Positions 1 to 5,305 are shown, counted from the stretch's first letter. The stretch is DNA of 5,305 bases from Verrucomicrobiota bacterium (GCA_027297085.1 JAPUIL010000348.1:1-5305); one strand, 5' to 3'. Numbers and translations are program-made. Notes: a model not told the origin generated them from the letters alone.

Positions 1-185
1 TCGTCCACCGCCTGATGGAAAGCTTTTAAGACAGAATTGGGCAGCGGTTCGGTCACATCACCAATACCGAGCTTGATGATGGAACGGTCGGGATTTGCCG
101 TCTGGAAATCAGTCACACGACGCGCAATGTCGGCAAACAGGTAAGAAGCTTTTAGCTTAAGGAAATTCTCGTTGATCTTAATCAT
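1..185 (-). CDS. dapL: LL-diaminopimelate aminotransferase, N-terminal fragment
   Basis: The first 61 codons of a gene that continues past the left edge. DapL is a cytoplasmic PLP-dependent class I/II aminotransferase that converts tetrahydrodipicolinate and glutamate directly to LL-diaminopimelate and 2-oxoglutarate, bypassing the succinylase and acetylase steps of lysine and peptidoglycan precursor synthesis. The translation begins [17 protein letters not shown] and continues with IARRV and then [12 protein letters not shown], which is the characteristic family N-terminus (family length about 410 residues). The PLP-binding lysine lies outside the window. The start ATG fits the family's usual N-terminus; no clear Shine-Dalgarno precedes it. 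Upstream on the minus strand there is a TATAAT hexamer at 302-297, but no convincing -35 box, and an 8-base inverted repeat in the putative leader. Its usual partner dapF is not seen here. The identification is strong even from the fragment. Confidence 0.93.
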   Translation of the reverse strand, partial: MIKINENFLKLKASYLFADIARRVTDFQTANPDRSIIKLGIGDVTEPLPNSVLKAFHQAVD

Positions 186-255
186 GATTAAAACGCGACA
201 AGTTGGCCAAGCCGTTTTTGAAAGTCAAAATCAATAACCGTCAGATCCGGAATCT

Positions 256-289
256 CAATTGAATCTGCTTACATTTCGTCTTTCAATTG
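256..289. repeat. 8-base inverted repeat in the dapL upstream region
   Basis: CAATTGAA at 256-263 is matched by its exact reverse complement TTCAATTG at 282-289, with an 18-base loop. Each arm contains the self-complementary hexamer CAATTG. It lies about 70 to 105 bases upstream of the dapL start. It could be a transcription-factor operator or a weak leader hairpin. The repeat is seen directly; any function is inference, and an AT-rich 8-base match can arise by chance. Confidence 0.35.
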
Positions 290-298
290 GTGAATAAT

Positions 299-320
299 TA
301 TAGGAGGGGCTTAAGCATCC
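299..320 (+). repeat. degenerate solo REP-like element
   Basis: The 12 bases TAGGAGGGGCTT at 301-312 are identical to the head of the paired element at 2503-2574, but the sequence then diverges (AAGCATCC instead of TATGCCCC). The unit can still form a short hairpin around GCTTAAGC (309-316). It reads as a decayed or variant single copy of the same repeat family, placed between dapL and the FAH-family gene. On the minus strand its edge supplies a TATAAT hexamer (302-297) that might act as a -10 box for dapL, though a -35 partner is poor. Confidence 0.4.
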
Positions 321-394
321 TGAACACCGAAACCTGATATCTGTCCAACTTCTTAAGAGAGTATGAGTAAGAGTCTCTGCCTCAGGGTCTCGAT

Positions 395-1201
395 TCAAAT
401 AGCCTCTTCAATTACCGGGTTAACCAGCGTACCAATTCCACTAATGGTAATTTCAACCTGATCGCCCTCCTTGAGAAAACGCGGAGGGTCCTGCGCCGCA
501 CCCACTCCATCGGGAGTACCGGTGAGAATTACGGTTCCCGGAAGCAAAGTATTACTGCCACTCAAAAAGGAAATGACGGTAGGAACATCGTAAATCATGT
601 CGCGTGTTTTCCCGTCCTGCATCAGCTCGCCGTTGACCCTGGTCTGAATCTCCAGGTCATTTGGATTTTCGATATCCTCAGCGCTTACCAAAGCGGGACC
701 CAGCGGGCAAAAAGTGTCAAATGTCTTACCGCGACAAAACTGTCCTCCTCCCTTTTCCTTCTGCCAGTCACGGGCGGACACATCGTTGGCAATCGTATAG
801 CCAAGGACATAATCGAGTGCTTCTTCGGGTGTAACGTTTTTACAGGATTTGCCAATTACGACAGCCAACTCACCCTCATAATCGACTTTATCGCTACGAA
901 GATAGCGAGGGATCACAATGGGTTGTTCCGGGCTTTGCACGGCCGTCGGAGCTTTCATGAATATTACCGGATAATCACCTCGCTTGGAACCGGTTTCCTT
1001 CGCGTGGGCGGCATAGTTAATTCCCACGCAGTAAATTGCCGGCGGAATAACCGGAGCTAAAATCCCCGCGATTTCAGCATTTTCACCGGAAATCTCCAAA
1101 ATCTCTTCCTCATTTCGGTTTACCTTAAAATACTGGCCATCCTTACCTAAGGAGGCATATCCAGGAACTCCATCGGCATCAACGTAGCGGATCAATTTCA
1201 T
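395..1201 (-). CDS. fumarylacetoacetate hydrolase (FAH) family protein
   Basis: A 268-residue cytoplasmic, metal-dependent enzyme of the FAH superfamily, which hydrolyses or decarboxylates 2-oxo or beta-diketo acids. A short N-terminal domain (about 1-50) is followed by the catalytic mixed-beta-roll fold (about 54-266). Visible motifs are VGINYAAHAKE (59-69), YEGELAVVIGK (108-118), IANDVSARD (137-145), VNGE (189-192) and LTGTPDGVG (226-234). E109, E111 and D140 are the expected Mg/Mn ligands; their spacing equals that of FAHD1 (E71, E73, D102). H66 and E69 match the His-Glu pair of FAHD1-type acylpyruvases and oxaloacetate decarboxylases. Length and domain order are complete. The ATG at 1201 gives a normal family N-terminus; a GGAG lies 13 bases upstream, too far for a strong ribosome site. 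The exact substrate is not determinable: ureidoglycolate lyase, acylpyruvase, 2,4-diketo-3-deoxy-sugar-acid hydrolase and oxaloacetate decarboxylase are all possible. No clear terminator follows. Confidence 0.9.
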   Translation of the reverse strand: MKLIRYVDADGVPGYASLGKDGQYFKVNRNEEEILEISGENAEIAGILAPVIPPAIYCVGINYAAHAKETGSKRGDYPVIFMKAPTAVQSPEQPIVIPRYLRSDKVDYEGELAVVIGKSCKNVTPEEALDYVLGYTIANDVSARDWQKEKGGGQFCRGKTFDTFCPLGPALVSAEDIENPNDLEIQTRVNGELMQDGKTRDMIYDVPTVISFLSGSNTLLPGTVILTGTPDGVGAAQDPPRFLKEGDQVEITISGIGTLVNPVIEEAI

Positions 1202-1292
1202 GCCAGCATTAGGACTCCGCTCATTAACCCAGTCAATACTACCTCGAAACTCATTGCAACTTCCTGGTTCCTTCCCGTGTCCTGAATTCTGT

Positions 1293-1321
1293 TTGATAGA
1301 ATACCCTACTTGGTGTACACT
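1293..1321 (+). promoter_or_regulatory. sigma70-type promoter candidate for the DUF697 gene
   Basis: TTGATA at 1293-1298 and TACACT at 1316-1321 are separated by exactly 17 bases, each hexamer close to the sigma70 consensus (TTGACA, TATAAT). Transcription would start near 1328, leaving a leader of about 26 bases before the ATG at 1354. It sits in the 152-base divergent spacer between the FAH-family gene and the DUF697 gene. No Shine-Dalgarno is visible in the short leader. This is pattern evidence only. Confidence 0.45.
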
Positions 1322-1353
1322 TTCAAAATCCGTTCATTTAAACCCCAGATTTT

Positions 1354-2346
1354 ATGATAAAAGAACTCAAGCATTTTGCCGCCGTGATCGGCCTCTTGAT
1401 GGTCGTGGCATTCACCATATTCCTAATCAATCAGATCGCCGGAGTGGTAGGTCTGGCCAGTGAGTTGCACCCCTACTTTGGCATGGTAGTTTTTCTCCTT
1501 GCACTCTGCATCGTCGGTTTCCTCATCATTTATCCGCTCTATTTATGGAAGAAATTGCCACCAGCTCTGGTACCTCCAAAAGACAAATCGGGGCCAGACT
1601 ACGACACGTTTTTAGAAAACTACCGTTTGCGATTGAAGAGTAATAACCTGGTAGCCGAGGCCGGGATTGAGGTCATGGAAGAAAACGGTCTCGAATCCGC
1701 GAGTAAGGTCTTGGAACAGAAAGCACTCAGCCTCACCCAGAGCTCTGCCGGTGCGGTGTTTTTAAGTACCGCAATTTCGCAGAATGGACGCCTCGATGCC
1801 TTTATGGTGCTGGCGTCCCAATTACGCCTGGTCTGGAACATTGCCAAACTGTACAATCAGCGCCCAAATCCCAAAGAGATGTTGTGGCTGTATTCAAACG
1901 TGGCGGGCTCCACCTTTCTCGCCAGCAAACTTGAGGATGTGGACATAGGCCAACAGGTAACACCCATTGTATCCAAGGTAATGGGAACGATGGCAGGTGG
2001 AGCCATTCCGGGCTTGGCCATCGCTTCGAGTATGCTGACCAACATGATTTTCGAAGGCACGGTTAACGCTTTTCTGACACTGCGTGTAGGCGCGATCACC
2101 CGCCTCTATTGCGACCCATTAAACAGGGATACAAAGTCCGGAACTCGTAAAGTTGCCATCAAGGAGGCTGCTATCCATCTCGGCAGCATTGTGATGGAAG
2201 GATCCCAAAAAGTGTCCAACACCTTCTGGAACGCCTCCAAGGGAGCAGCTGGGGAAGTCATAGGCAAAGCCGGCAGCGCAGTAAAAGGAGTAGGCATGAG
2301 CGTGAAAAAGACCTTGGAGAAAGTCGGGAAACCGTTTCGGAATTAA
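1354..2346 (+). CDS. DUF697 (YcjF-like) inner-membrane protein
   Basis: A 330-residue protein predicted to sit in the cytoplasmic membrane. Two hydrophobic helices lie at about 8-33 and 42-65, followed by KK and a proline-rich linker (67-77). A soluble helical stretch (80-130) leads into a DUF697-like region (about 130-255): DAFMVLASQLRLVWNIAKLYNQRP (split across 148-171), a glycine-rich hydrophobic segment (211-225), and EGTVNAFLTLRVGAITRLYCDPL (234-256), which resembles the C-terminal YcjF pattern of a small-residue helix followed by TARxG and LCRP. The tail (265-330) is Lys/Gly/Ala-rich and probably amphipathic. E. coli YcjF is a stress-linked membrane protein encoded next to the GTPase-like YcjX; no YcjX partner or GTPase is seen here, so the biochemical role is unknown. 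The gene stands alone on the plus strand, divergent from the FAH gene, with its own likely promoter and no Shine-Dalgarno. The family assignment is by pattern memory. Confidence 0.8.
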   Translation: MIKELKHFAAVIGLLMVVAFTIFLINQIAGVVGLASELHPYFGMVVFLLALCIVGFLIIYPLYLWKKLPPALVPPKDKSGPDYDTFLENYRLRLKSNNLVAEAGIEVMEENGLESASKVLEQKALSLTQSSAGAVFLSTAISQNGRLDAFMVLASQLRLVWNIAKLYNQRPNPKEMLWLYSNVAGSTFLASKLEDVDIGQQVTPIVSKVMGTMAGGAIPGLAIASSMLTNMIFEGTVNAFLTLRVGAITRLYCDPLNRDTKSGTRKVAIKEAAIHLGSIVMEGSQKVSNTFWNASKGAAGEVIGKAGSAVKGVGMSVKKTLEKVGKPFRN

Positions 2347-2350
2347 AGAT

Positions 2351-2408
2351 CCCCGCCGCAACAGTCTTCGCCCACTCAGGTGGGCTACGCCGGTCAAGAG
2401 CAGCGGGG
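2351..2408. repeat. nested imperfect palindrome just after the DUF697 stop; possible terminator
   Basis: CCCCGCCGC (2351-2359) pairs with GCAGCGGGG (2400-2408) over nine positions with one mismatch, which becomes a U-G wobble in RNA from the minus strand. Inside is a perfect 6-base stem GCCCAC (2370-2375) and GTGGGC (2380-2385) with a TCAG loop. The element begins four bases after the stop codon. It could end DUF697 transcription, but no T-run follows (TATTTAAAAT), so it is not a textbook intrinsic terminator. Its compound shape suggests a dispersed palindromic repeat of its own type. Confidence 0.55.
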
Positions 2409-2502
2409 TATTTAAAATACGTAATTTACAATCTTTGCGCAAACACCAAGCAGGAAAACCTGAATACGAGCCCGGACCTTTTTCCCTTAAATACCACATA
2501 TT

Positions 2503-2574
2503 TGTAGGAGGGGCTTTATGCCCCAATCATTCCGAGACTGTACGATGAAATCGGGGCATAAAGCCCCTCCTACA
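2503..2574. repeat. REPIN-like pair: perfect 22-base inverted repeats
   Basis: The 22 bases at 2503-2524 are exactly reverse-complementary to 2553-2574, separated by a 28-base spacer. Each arm starts at the outer end with TGTAGGAG, and each arm is itself a hairpin: GGGGC-TTTAT-GCCCC at 2510-2524 and its mirror at 2553-2567. A GTAG-headed short hairpin occurring as an outward-facing inverted doublet is the known architecture of REP/BIME/REPIN elements mobilised by RAYT (TnpA-REP) transposases. No such transposase is in the window. The element sits between two convergent genes, where it could also stop transcription from both sides or stabilise 3' ends. Confidence 0.85.
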
Positions 2575-2599
2575 GCTAGGAAAACCTGCGGTTTTTAAA

Positions 2600-2641
2600 A
2601 TTCCCCTTCAGTCACCAACCCCGACGCAAGAATCGGGGAAT
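2600..2641 (-). terminator. possible terminator downstream of the sulfatase gene
   Basis: On the minus strand, beginning seven bases after the sulfatase stop, CCCCGA (2638-2633 read as its complement) pairs with TCGGGG (complement of 2624-2619) around an 8-base loop. Alternatively ATTCCCC (complement of 2641-2635) pairs with GGGGAAT (complement of 2606-2600) and is followed by TTTAAAAA. The two foldings share bases and are mutually exclusive. The U-run is short, so a Rho-independent terminator is plausible but weak. Confidence 0.4.
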
Positions 2642-2648
2642 AACGAGT

Positions 2649-3986
2649 TTAATTCTGTTTGGCTCGCCGCACTCTCGGCGCATGGGGTGACGGCGTAGAC
2701 GCATCAATAGATTCCATCCAATCCAGCAGTTGCCGATGCAAATCTTCAGTTCGTCCGGGTTGGTCCTTTGAGAGGTCGTTTAGTTCGGAAAGGTCGTTGT
2801 TTAGATTGTAAAGCTGCAGCCGACCATCGCGATGGGTACGGATGAGTTTGTGATTTTCCTGAATCAGGACTGCATCGAGTTGCCGGCTGAAGTATATTCC
2901 ATCTCGTGGACGTACAACAGTTCCTTGACCTCCATTAAACAAAACGGATTTGAATGACCCACCTTCTATCCCGGAAGGCAGCGGCTCCGAAGACCCCGAC
3001 AGTTCGGCAAACGTGGGCAGGAAATCGTAGCCAACAATCGGCACGGTCGAATAGGATCCGGCTTTGATTCCAGGACCGACGGCGAAAAACGGCACTCGAA
3101 TTCCGCCTTCGTAATAGGAACCCTTTCCGGCGCGCAGCGGTTTGTTGAAGTGTGGAAATTGCCGAGCCGTTCCACCGTTGTCGGAGGTAAAAATAACGTA
3201 GGTATTTTCTGTCAATTTCAGCTCATTGAGTGTGTCGAGAATCCTCCCTACTTCACGGTCCAAGTCGTCGAGCATGGCGGCATACCAGTAAGCGGTGTGG
3301 ATTTCACCTGGTTTGCGCTCTTTGTGTTTATCGAGAGTGGCCTGCTTGGCTTCGGCCGAAAGATGGATGAAATAATGGGAGATCTGCAGGTAGAACGGGT
3401 TTCCCGCAGCTGCCTGATGTTTAATGAACTGAATCGAATCATCGGTGATGGATTCCGAACGTTTGGGATCTTCATGCGCCCAGAATTTGGTTTGGTCCGT
3501 GGTATGTTGCCGGCCGGTTCGGTTGTTGGTCCGGCCGTCAGAGGCATCATAACCCCGTTCAGCCGGATGAGCATACATGTGCCACTTGCCAAAATGAGCT
3601 GCCTTGTATTCGGGATGGGCGGCCTTGAGTACCTGCGGTATTGCAGGAGACTCAATAAACTCTGGATAATTTGCCCCTTGGTTGGTTGTTTTTTTGAGCT
3701 TGGCCGGGGACATGCCAAATTGAATAGCATGACGCGAAGGGGAGCAGACCGGATGCGGCGCATAGGCCTGGGAAAACGTCATTCCGTTGTCGGCCAGTCG
3801 TTGCATATTCGGTGTCAGGTAAAAGTCGGACCGCGTATCGTCCCGGTCCTCAATCATAAGAACCTGAGTGTTATTCCAACCCTGGTCATCGGTAAGAATT
3901 AGGATGATGTTTGGCGGTTGTTCTGCCAGGGCAACAATTGCGGCGACCCAAAGAACTAAAAAAATGCTGTTCAATAACTTAACCAT
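2649..3986 (-). CDS. secreted S1-family sulfatase (formylglycine-dependent)
   Basis: A 445-residue exported type I sulfatase that hydrolyses sulfate esters, probably from polysaccharide or glycan. Residues 1-21 form a signal peptide: K3, a hydrophobic core (4-20) and a likely cleavage after ALA (19-21). The mature enzyme begins with PNIILILTDDQGW (25-37), where D33 and D34 are calcium ligands. The formylglycine signature CSPSR is at 81-85, with C81 converted by a maturase. Further conserved sites are GKWH (133-136, K134 and H136), H208, SDNGG (268-272, metal ligands D269 and N270) and LRAGKG with K288. The C-terminal subdomain (about 365-430) ends with the common ELYNL-like QLYNL and a helix. 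All catalytic residues are present, so it should be active; the substrate cannot be read from sequence. Length is within the normal range, toward the short side. It is monocistronic here, with no Shine-Dalgarno before the ATG. Maturase and carbohydrate genes are not in the window. Confidence 0.95.
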   Translation of the reverse strand: MVKLLNSIFLVLWVAAIVALAEQPPNIILILTDDQGWNNTQVLMIEDRDDTRSDFYLTPNMQRLADNGMTFSQAYAPHPVCSPSRHAIQFGMSPAKLKKTTNQGANYPEFIESPAIPQVLKAAHPEYKAAHFGKWHMYAHPAERGYDASDGRTNNRTGRQHTTDQTKFWAHEDPKRSESITDDSIQFIKHQAAAGNPFYLQISHYFIHLSAEAKQATLDKHKERKPGEIHTAYWYAAMLDDLDREVGRILDTLNELKLTENTYVIFTSDNGGTARQFPHFNKPLRAGKGSYYEGGIRVPFFAVGPGIKAGSYSTVPIVGYDFLPTFAELSGSSEPLPSGIEGGSFKSVLFNGGQGTVVRPRDGIYFSRQLDAVLIQENHKLIRTHRDGRLQLYNLNNDLSELNDLSKDQPGRTEDLHRQLLDWMESIDASTPSPHAPRVRRAKQN

Positions 3987-4006
3987 GCGGCGAGATTATC
4001 TTACCG

Positions 4007-4034
4007 ATTATCTACCTGTCACCACCTAAGGCAA
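4007..4034 (-). promoter_or_regulatory. weak promoter candidate for the sulfatase
   Basis: On the minus strand, TTGCCT (4034-4029) is followed after 16 bases by GATAAT (4012-4007), which matches the -10 consensus at five of six positions. Transcription would begin near 4000, about 14 bases before the ATG at 3986. The heptamer GATAATC occurs again 12 bases downstream (from 4000), giving a short direct repeat. The -35 box is poor, so this is a low-confidence call. Confidence 0.28.
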
Positions 4035-4106
4035 TTCCGATACTAGAGCATCCTTGATTATTATAGACCCAATATCCGTAAGCGTTGGGCTTGTTTTTAA
4101 GTCGTA

Positions 4107-4192
4107 GCAAACGGCATCGCGTGGACGCCTGATTGCCCTACCAGTTTTGACCATTTGTGGTAAGGCTACAGCGTCCTCGCAGTGCCGTTTGA
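4107..4192. repeat. inverted pair of REP-like units, second family
   Basis: Reading left from 4143 on the minus strand and right from 4158 on the plus strand gives two similar units of about 35 bases. Both start TGGTA(G/A)GGC, share a core GCGTCC(A/T)CGC and end TGCCGTTTG. About 28 of 34 aligned positions agree, with two single-base gaps. The 14-base centre is 4144-4157. The minus-strand unit folds as a hairpin, with GGC(A)ATC and GCG pairing with CGC and GATGCC; the plus-strand unit is more decayed. The GTAG-like heads face inward here, opposite to the pair at 2503-2574, and the sequence family is different. Confidence 0.7.
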
Positions 4193-4300
4193 TTTCGAGA
4201 TAAGCGACCAATTATTTCGACCAGGCTCGAGTGCCCCTCAACGTCATCCTGCCAGGCTAAGGACCGCCAAAATCTTCTCGTCGGTGGGATGGAAAGATGT

Positions 4301-4870
4301 TTATTCGCTGATCAGCCTGATTTCACTGGCTTCGTCTTCTTCGATACCGGGAAATCGACCGATGGTCTTATCGACAAAGAAATTGTCGTTCAGGTCGTCA
4401 TTGGCAGTTGAGACTTCCCCAATGACACACTCATCGGTACCAGGCCAGAAGGCGTGATAGACACCAGGCACCAGGGTCACACGTTCTCCGGCATTCAGGG
4501 TAATCAGCCCACCGTTTTTTACCTGCCTCGGATCTCCACAGACCCGGATAGTTACACTTGATTCCTGATCCACTTCCTCAGGATGTCCGCCCCAAACCTG
4601 CAAAATCAATTCTCCCGTGCGGCAGATAATATCTTCCTTTTTCTGTTTGTGTGCGTGCGCAACTGTAACCTGGTTTTTGCGAGCATATATGAGTTTCTCG
4701 CAATATTCGGACTCTTCAGCCAGATTGATGAGCACGAGACCTTTTTTATCAAACTCTCCCAGCCCAAAATCCGTAATATCCCACTTAGGGTTCGGAGGAA
4801 GCGTCCAGCCATTGGCCTCGAAACAAGCTTTCGCCTGACGATAGACGGTGTTGATTTGTGAACGTTTCAT
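4301..4870 (-). CDS. D-lyxose ketol-isomerase family cupin
   Basis: A 189-residue single-domain cupin, matching the D-lyxose isomerase family (D-lyxose to D-xylulose, often also D-mannose to D-fructose), a cytoplasmic Mn-dependent enzyme. Recognisable parts are MKRSQIN (1-7), WDITDFGLGEFDKKGLVL (30-47), VTVAHAHKQKKEDIICRTG (68-86), LVPGVYHAFW (133-142) and GEVSTANDD (151-159), ending with RFPGIEEDE (172-180). H72, H74, E79 and H139 are the cupin metal ligands; their spacing closely follows the E. coli O157 enzyme (H103, H105, E110, H171). All are intact. The start is preceded by GGGAG four bases upstream, the best ribosome site in the window. It follows the LD-carboxypeptidase gene by 11 bases, so the two are probably co-transcribed. 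Length is somewhat shorter than the roughly 225 residues of the E. coli enzyme. The true sugar substrate may differ from lyxose. Confidence 0.88.
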   Translation of the reverse strand: MKRSQINTVYRQAKACFEANGWTLPPNPKWDITDFGLGEFDKKGLVLINLAEESEYCEKLIYARKNQVTVAHAHKQKKEDIICRTGELILQVWGGHPEEVDQESSVTIRVCGDPRQVKNGGLITLNAGERVTLVPGVYHAFWPGTDECVIGEVSTANDDLNDNFFVDKTIGRFPGIEEDEASEIRLISE

Positions 4871-4879
4871 GGTACTCCC
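4871..4879 (-). promoter_or_regulatory. ribosome binding site of the lyxose isomerase-like gene
   Basis: On the minus strand GGGAG (4879-4875) is followed by TACC and then the ATG at 4870. The spacing of four bases is slightly short but workable. It supports this ATG as the start and lies inside the 11-base gap after the carboxypeptidase stop, as expected for translation of a second operon gene. Confidence 0.6.
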
Positions 4880-4881
4880 GG

Positions 4882-5305
4882 TTAAGAGCGTTTTCCAAGT
4901 TCAACTCCAGATTCCTGAAGAAGCATATTTCTCTGATCGCAATCCAGAATGACTAAAACGCCGAAGGGTATAGTGATTTTCGGTTTGATATGACCAAAAG
5001 GCATATTGGCCAAAACGGGCACGCCTAGATCGGTCAAACGATCTTGAAAGACGGCCTCCATTGTTTGAAGTCCCTGCTTTTCATCGTTTTTTCTTTGAGT
5101 ATCTGAGTAGCAGAAATCACCCAGTACGATTCCCGAAACCATTTCAAAGACCCCAGCATTCTTTAACTGAGTAAGATACCTATCTATGCGGTATGGCGGT
5201 TCTCCAACATCCTCAAGAAATAGAATGGTCTTATTAACATTGGGAAACCACGGCGTTCCCAACAAAGAGCAGAGTATGGCAAGATTTCCTCCCACCAATC
5301 GACCA
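4882..5305 (-). CDS. LD-carboxypeptidase (peptidase family S66), C-terminal fragment
   Basis: The last 140 or so residues of a gene whose 5' part lies beyond the right edge. Family S66 enzymes (LdcA, and the immunity-type MccF) cleave the amide between L- and D-centres; LdcA removes the terminal D-Ala from recycled murein tetrapeptides in the cytoplasm. The fragment starts in frame at the edge with GRLVGGNLAILCSLLGTPW, the conserved start of the C-terminal domain. It continues with ILFLEDVGEPPYRIDRYLTQL, GIVLGDF, then LGVPVLANMPFGH. The glutamate of the FLED-GE motif and the histidine of PFGH correspond to the Glu and His of the Ser-Glu-His triad; the nucleophilic Ser is outside. A start codon TTG at 5298 would be an internal leucine, since the frame and family similarity extend through the edge. 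It probably forms an operon with the isomerase-like gene 11 bases downstream. A murein-recycling role is likeliest; the MccF-like alternative cannot be excluded. Confidence 0.92.
   Translation of the reverse strand, partial: GRLVGGNLAILCSLLGTPWFPNVNKTILFLEDVGEPPYRIDRYLTQLKNAGVFEMVSGIVLGDFCYSDTQRKNDEKQGLQTMEAVFQDRLTDLGVPVLANMPFGHIKPKITIPFGVLVILDCDQRNMLLQESGVELGKRS

Larger units (their letters stand above)
3987..4300. other. 314-base region without a credible gene
   Basis: This spacer separates the sulfatase start from the 3' end of the lyxose isomerase-like gene. It holds a weak promoter candidate for the sulfatase (4007-4034) and an inverted pair of REP-like units (4107-4192). The longest reading frame (minus strand, 61 codons, TTG at 4211 immediately after a stop) runs straight through the palindrome and resembles no family I know, so I do not call it. 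No tRNA or other RNA gene is recognisable. The 4212-4300 part shows no clear terminator for the upstream operon, only a weak 5-base stem (ATCTT with AAGAT on the minus strand) followed by TTT. Confidence 0.6.

Noticed and set aside
1202..1290. Promoter for the FAH-family gene on the minus strand (a TTGACT hexamer is present)
   Set aside because: At 17 bases spacing the -10 position reads CCTAAT and other spacings are no better, so it falls below what I can support.
1200..1463. 87-codon plus-strand frame in the divergent spacer
   Set aside because: It overlaps the start of the DUF697 gene in another frame, covers the likely promoter, and shows no recognisable protein pattern.
2119..2526. 135-codon minus-strand frame over the DUF697 3' end and the intergenic palindromes
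   Set aside because: It overlaps the coding strand of the DUF697 gene and runs through two palindromes; composition is unlike a real protein.
3150..3902. 250-codon plus-strand open frame opposite the sulfatase
   Set aside because: It is fully antisense to a sulfatase with intact signal peptide and catalytic motifs; its protein is Met/Gly/Val-rich with no domain, typical of a shadow frame.
4107..4192. Possible CRISPR or tRNA-like structure
   Set aside because: There are only two units, inverted rather than direct, with no regular spacers; no cloverleaf, anticodon stem or T-loop consensus can be drawn.
4026..4211. 61-codon minus-strand reading frame with a TTG start
   Set aside because: It starts directly after a stop codon, has no ribosome site, matches no family I recognise and crosses the inverted REP-like pair, so its coding look is better explained by the repeat.

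Overview
The window looks like ordinary chromosome from a member of the Verrucomicrobiota or another PVC-group bacterium. The clues are a DapL-type lysine/diaminopimelate gene, a secreted S1 sulfatase of the kind abundant in these bacteria, mostly weak or absent Shine-Dalgarno sequences, and intergenic spaces filled with REP-like palindromes. The phylum is an inference from gene content; no rRNA or marker gene is present.

Layout from left to right. The 5' end of dapL (minus strand) runs off the left edge. After a 209-base spacer comes a fumarylacetoacetate hydrolase (FAH) family enzyme, also minus strand. A divergent 152-base spacer with a good sigma70-type promoter leads to the only plus-strand gene, a two-helix membrane protein with a DUF697 (YcjF-like) domain. 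That gene converges on a secreted sulfatase (minus strand) across a 302-base gap holding three palindromic structures, one of them a perfect 22-base inverted pair. Upstream of the sulfatase is a 314-base gap without a credible gene, containing a second, unrelated inverted pair of REP-like units. The right end holds two minus-strand genes 11 bases apart, probably one operon: an LD-carboxypeptidase (family S66, its N-terminal half outside the window) followed by a D-lyxose isomerase-like cupin.

Functionally, DapL makes meso-diaminopimelate precursor for peptidoglycan and lysine, and LD-carboxypeptidase trims recycled muropeptides, so two genes touch the cell wall. The sulfatase and sugar isomerase fit use of sulfated or unusual polysaccharide sugars, and the FAH enzyme fits keto-acid catabolism. 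They do not form an obvious single pathway. I see no defence system, CRISPR array, RNA gene or complete mobile element. The most notable non-coding content is the set of palindromic repeats belonging to at least two different sequence families.
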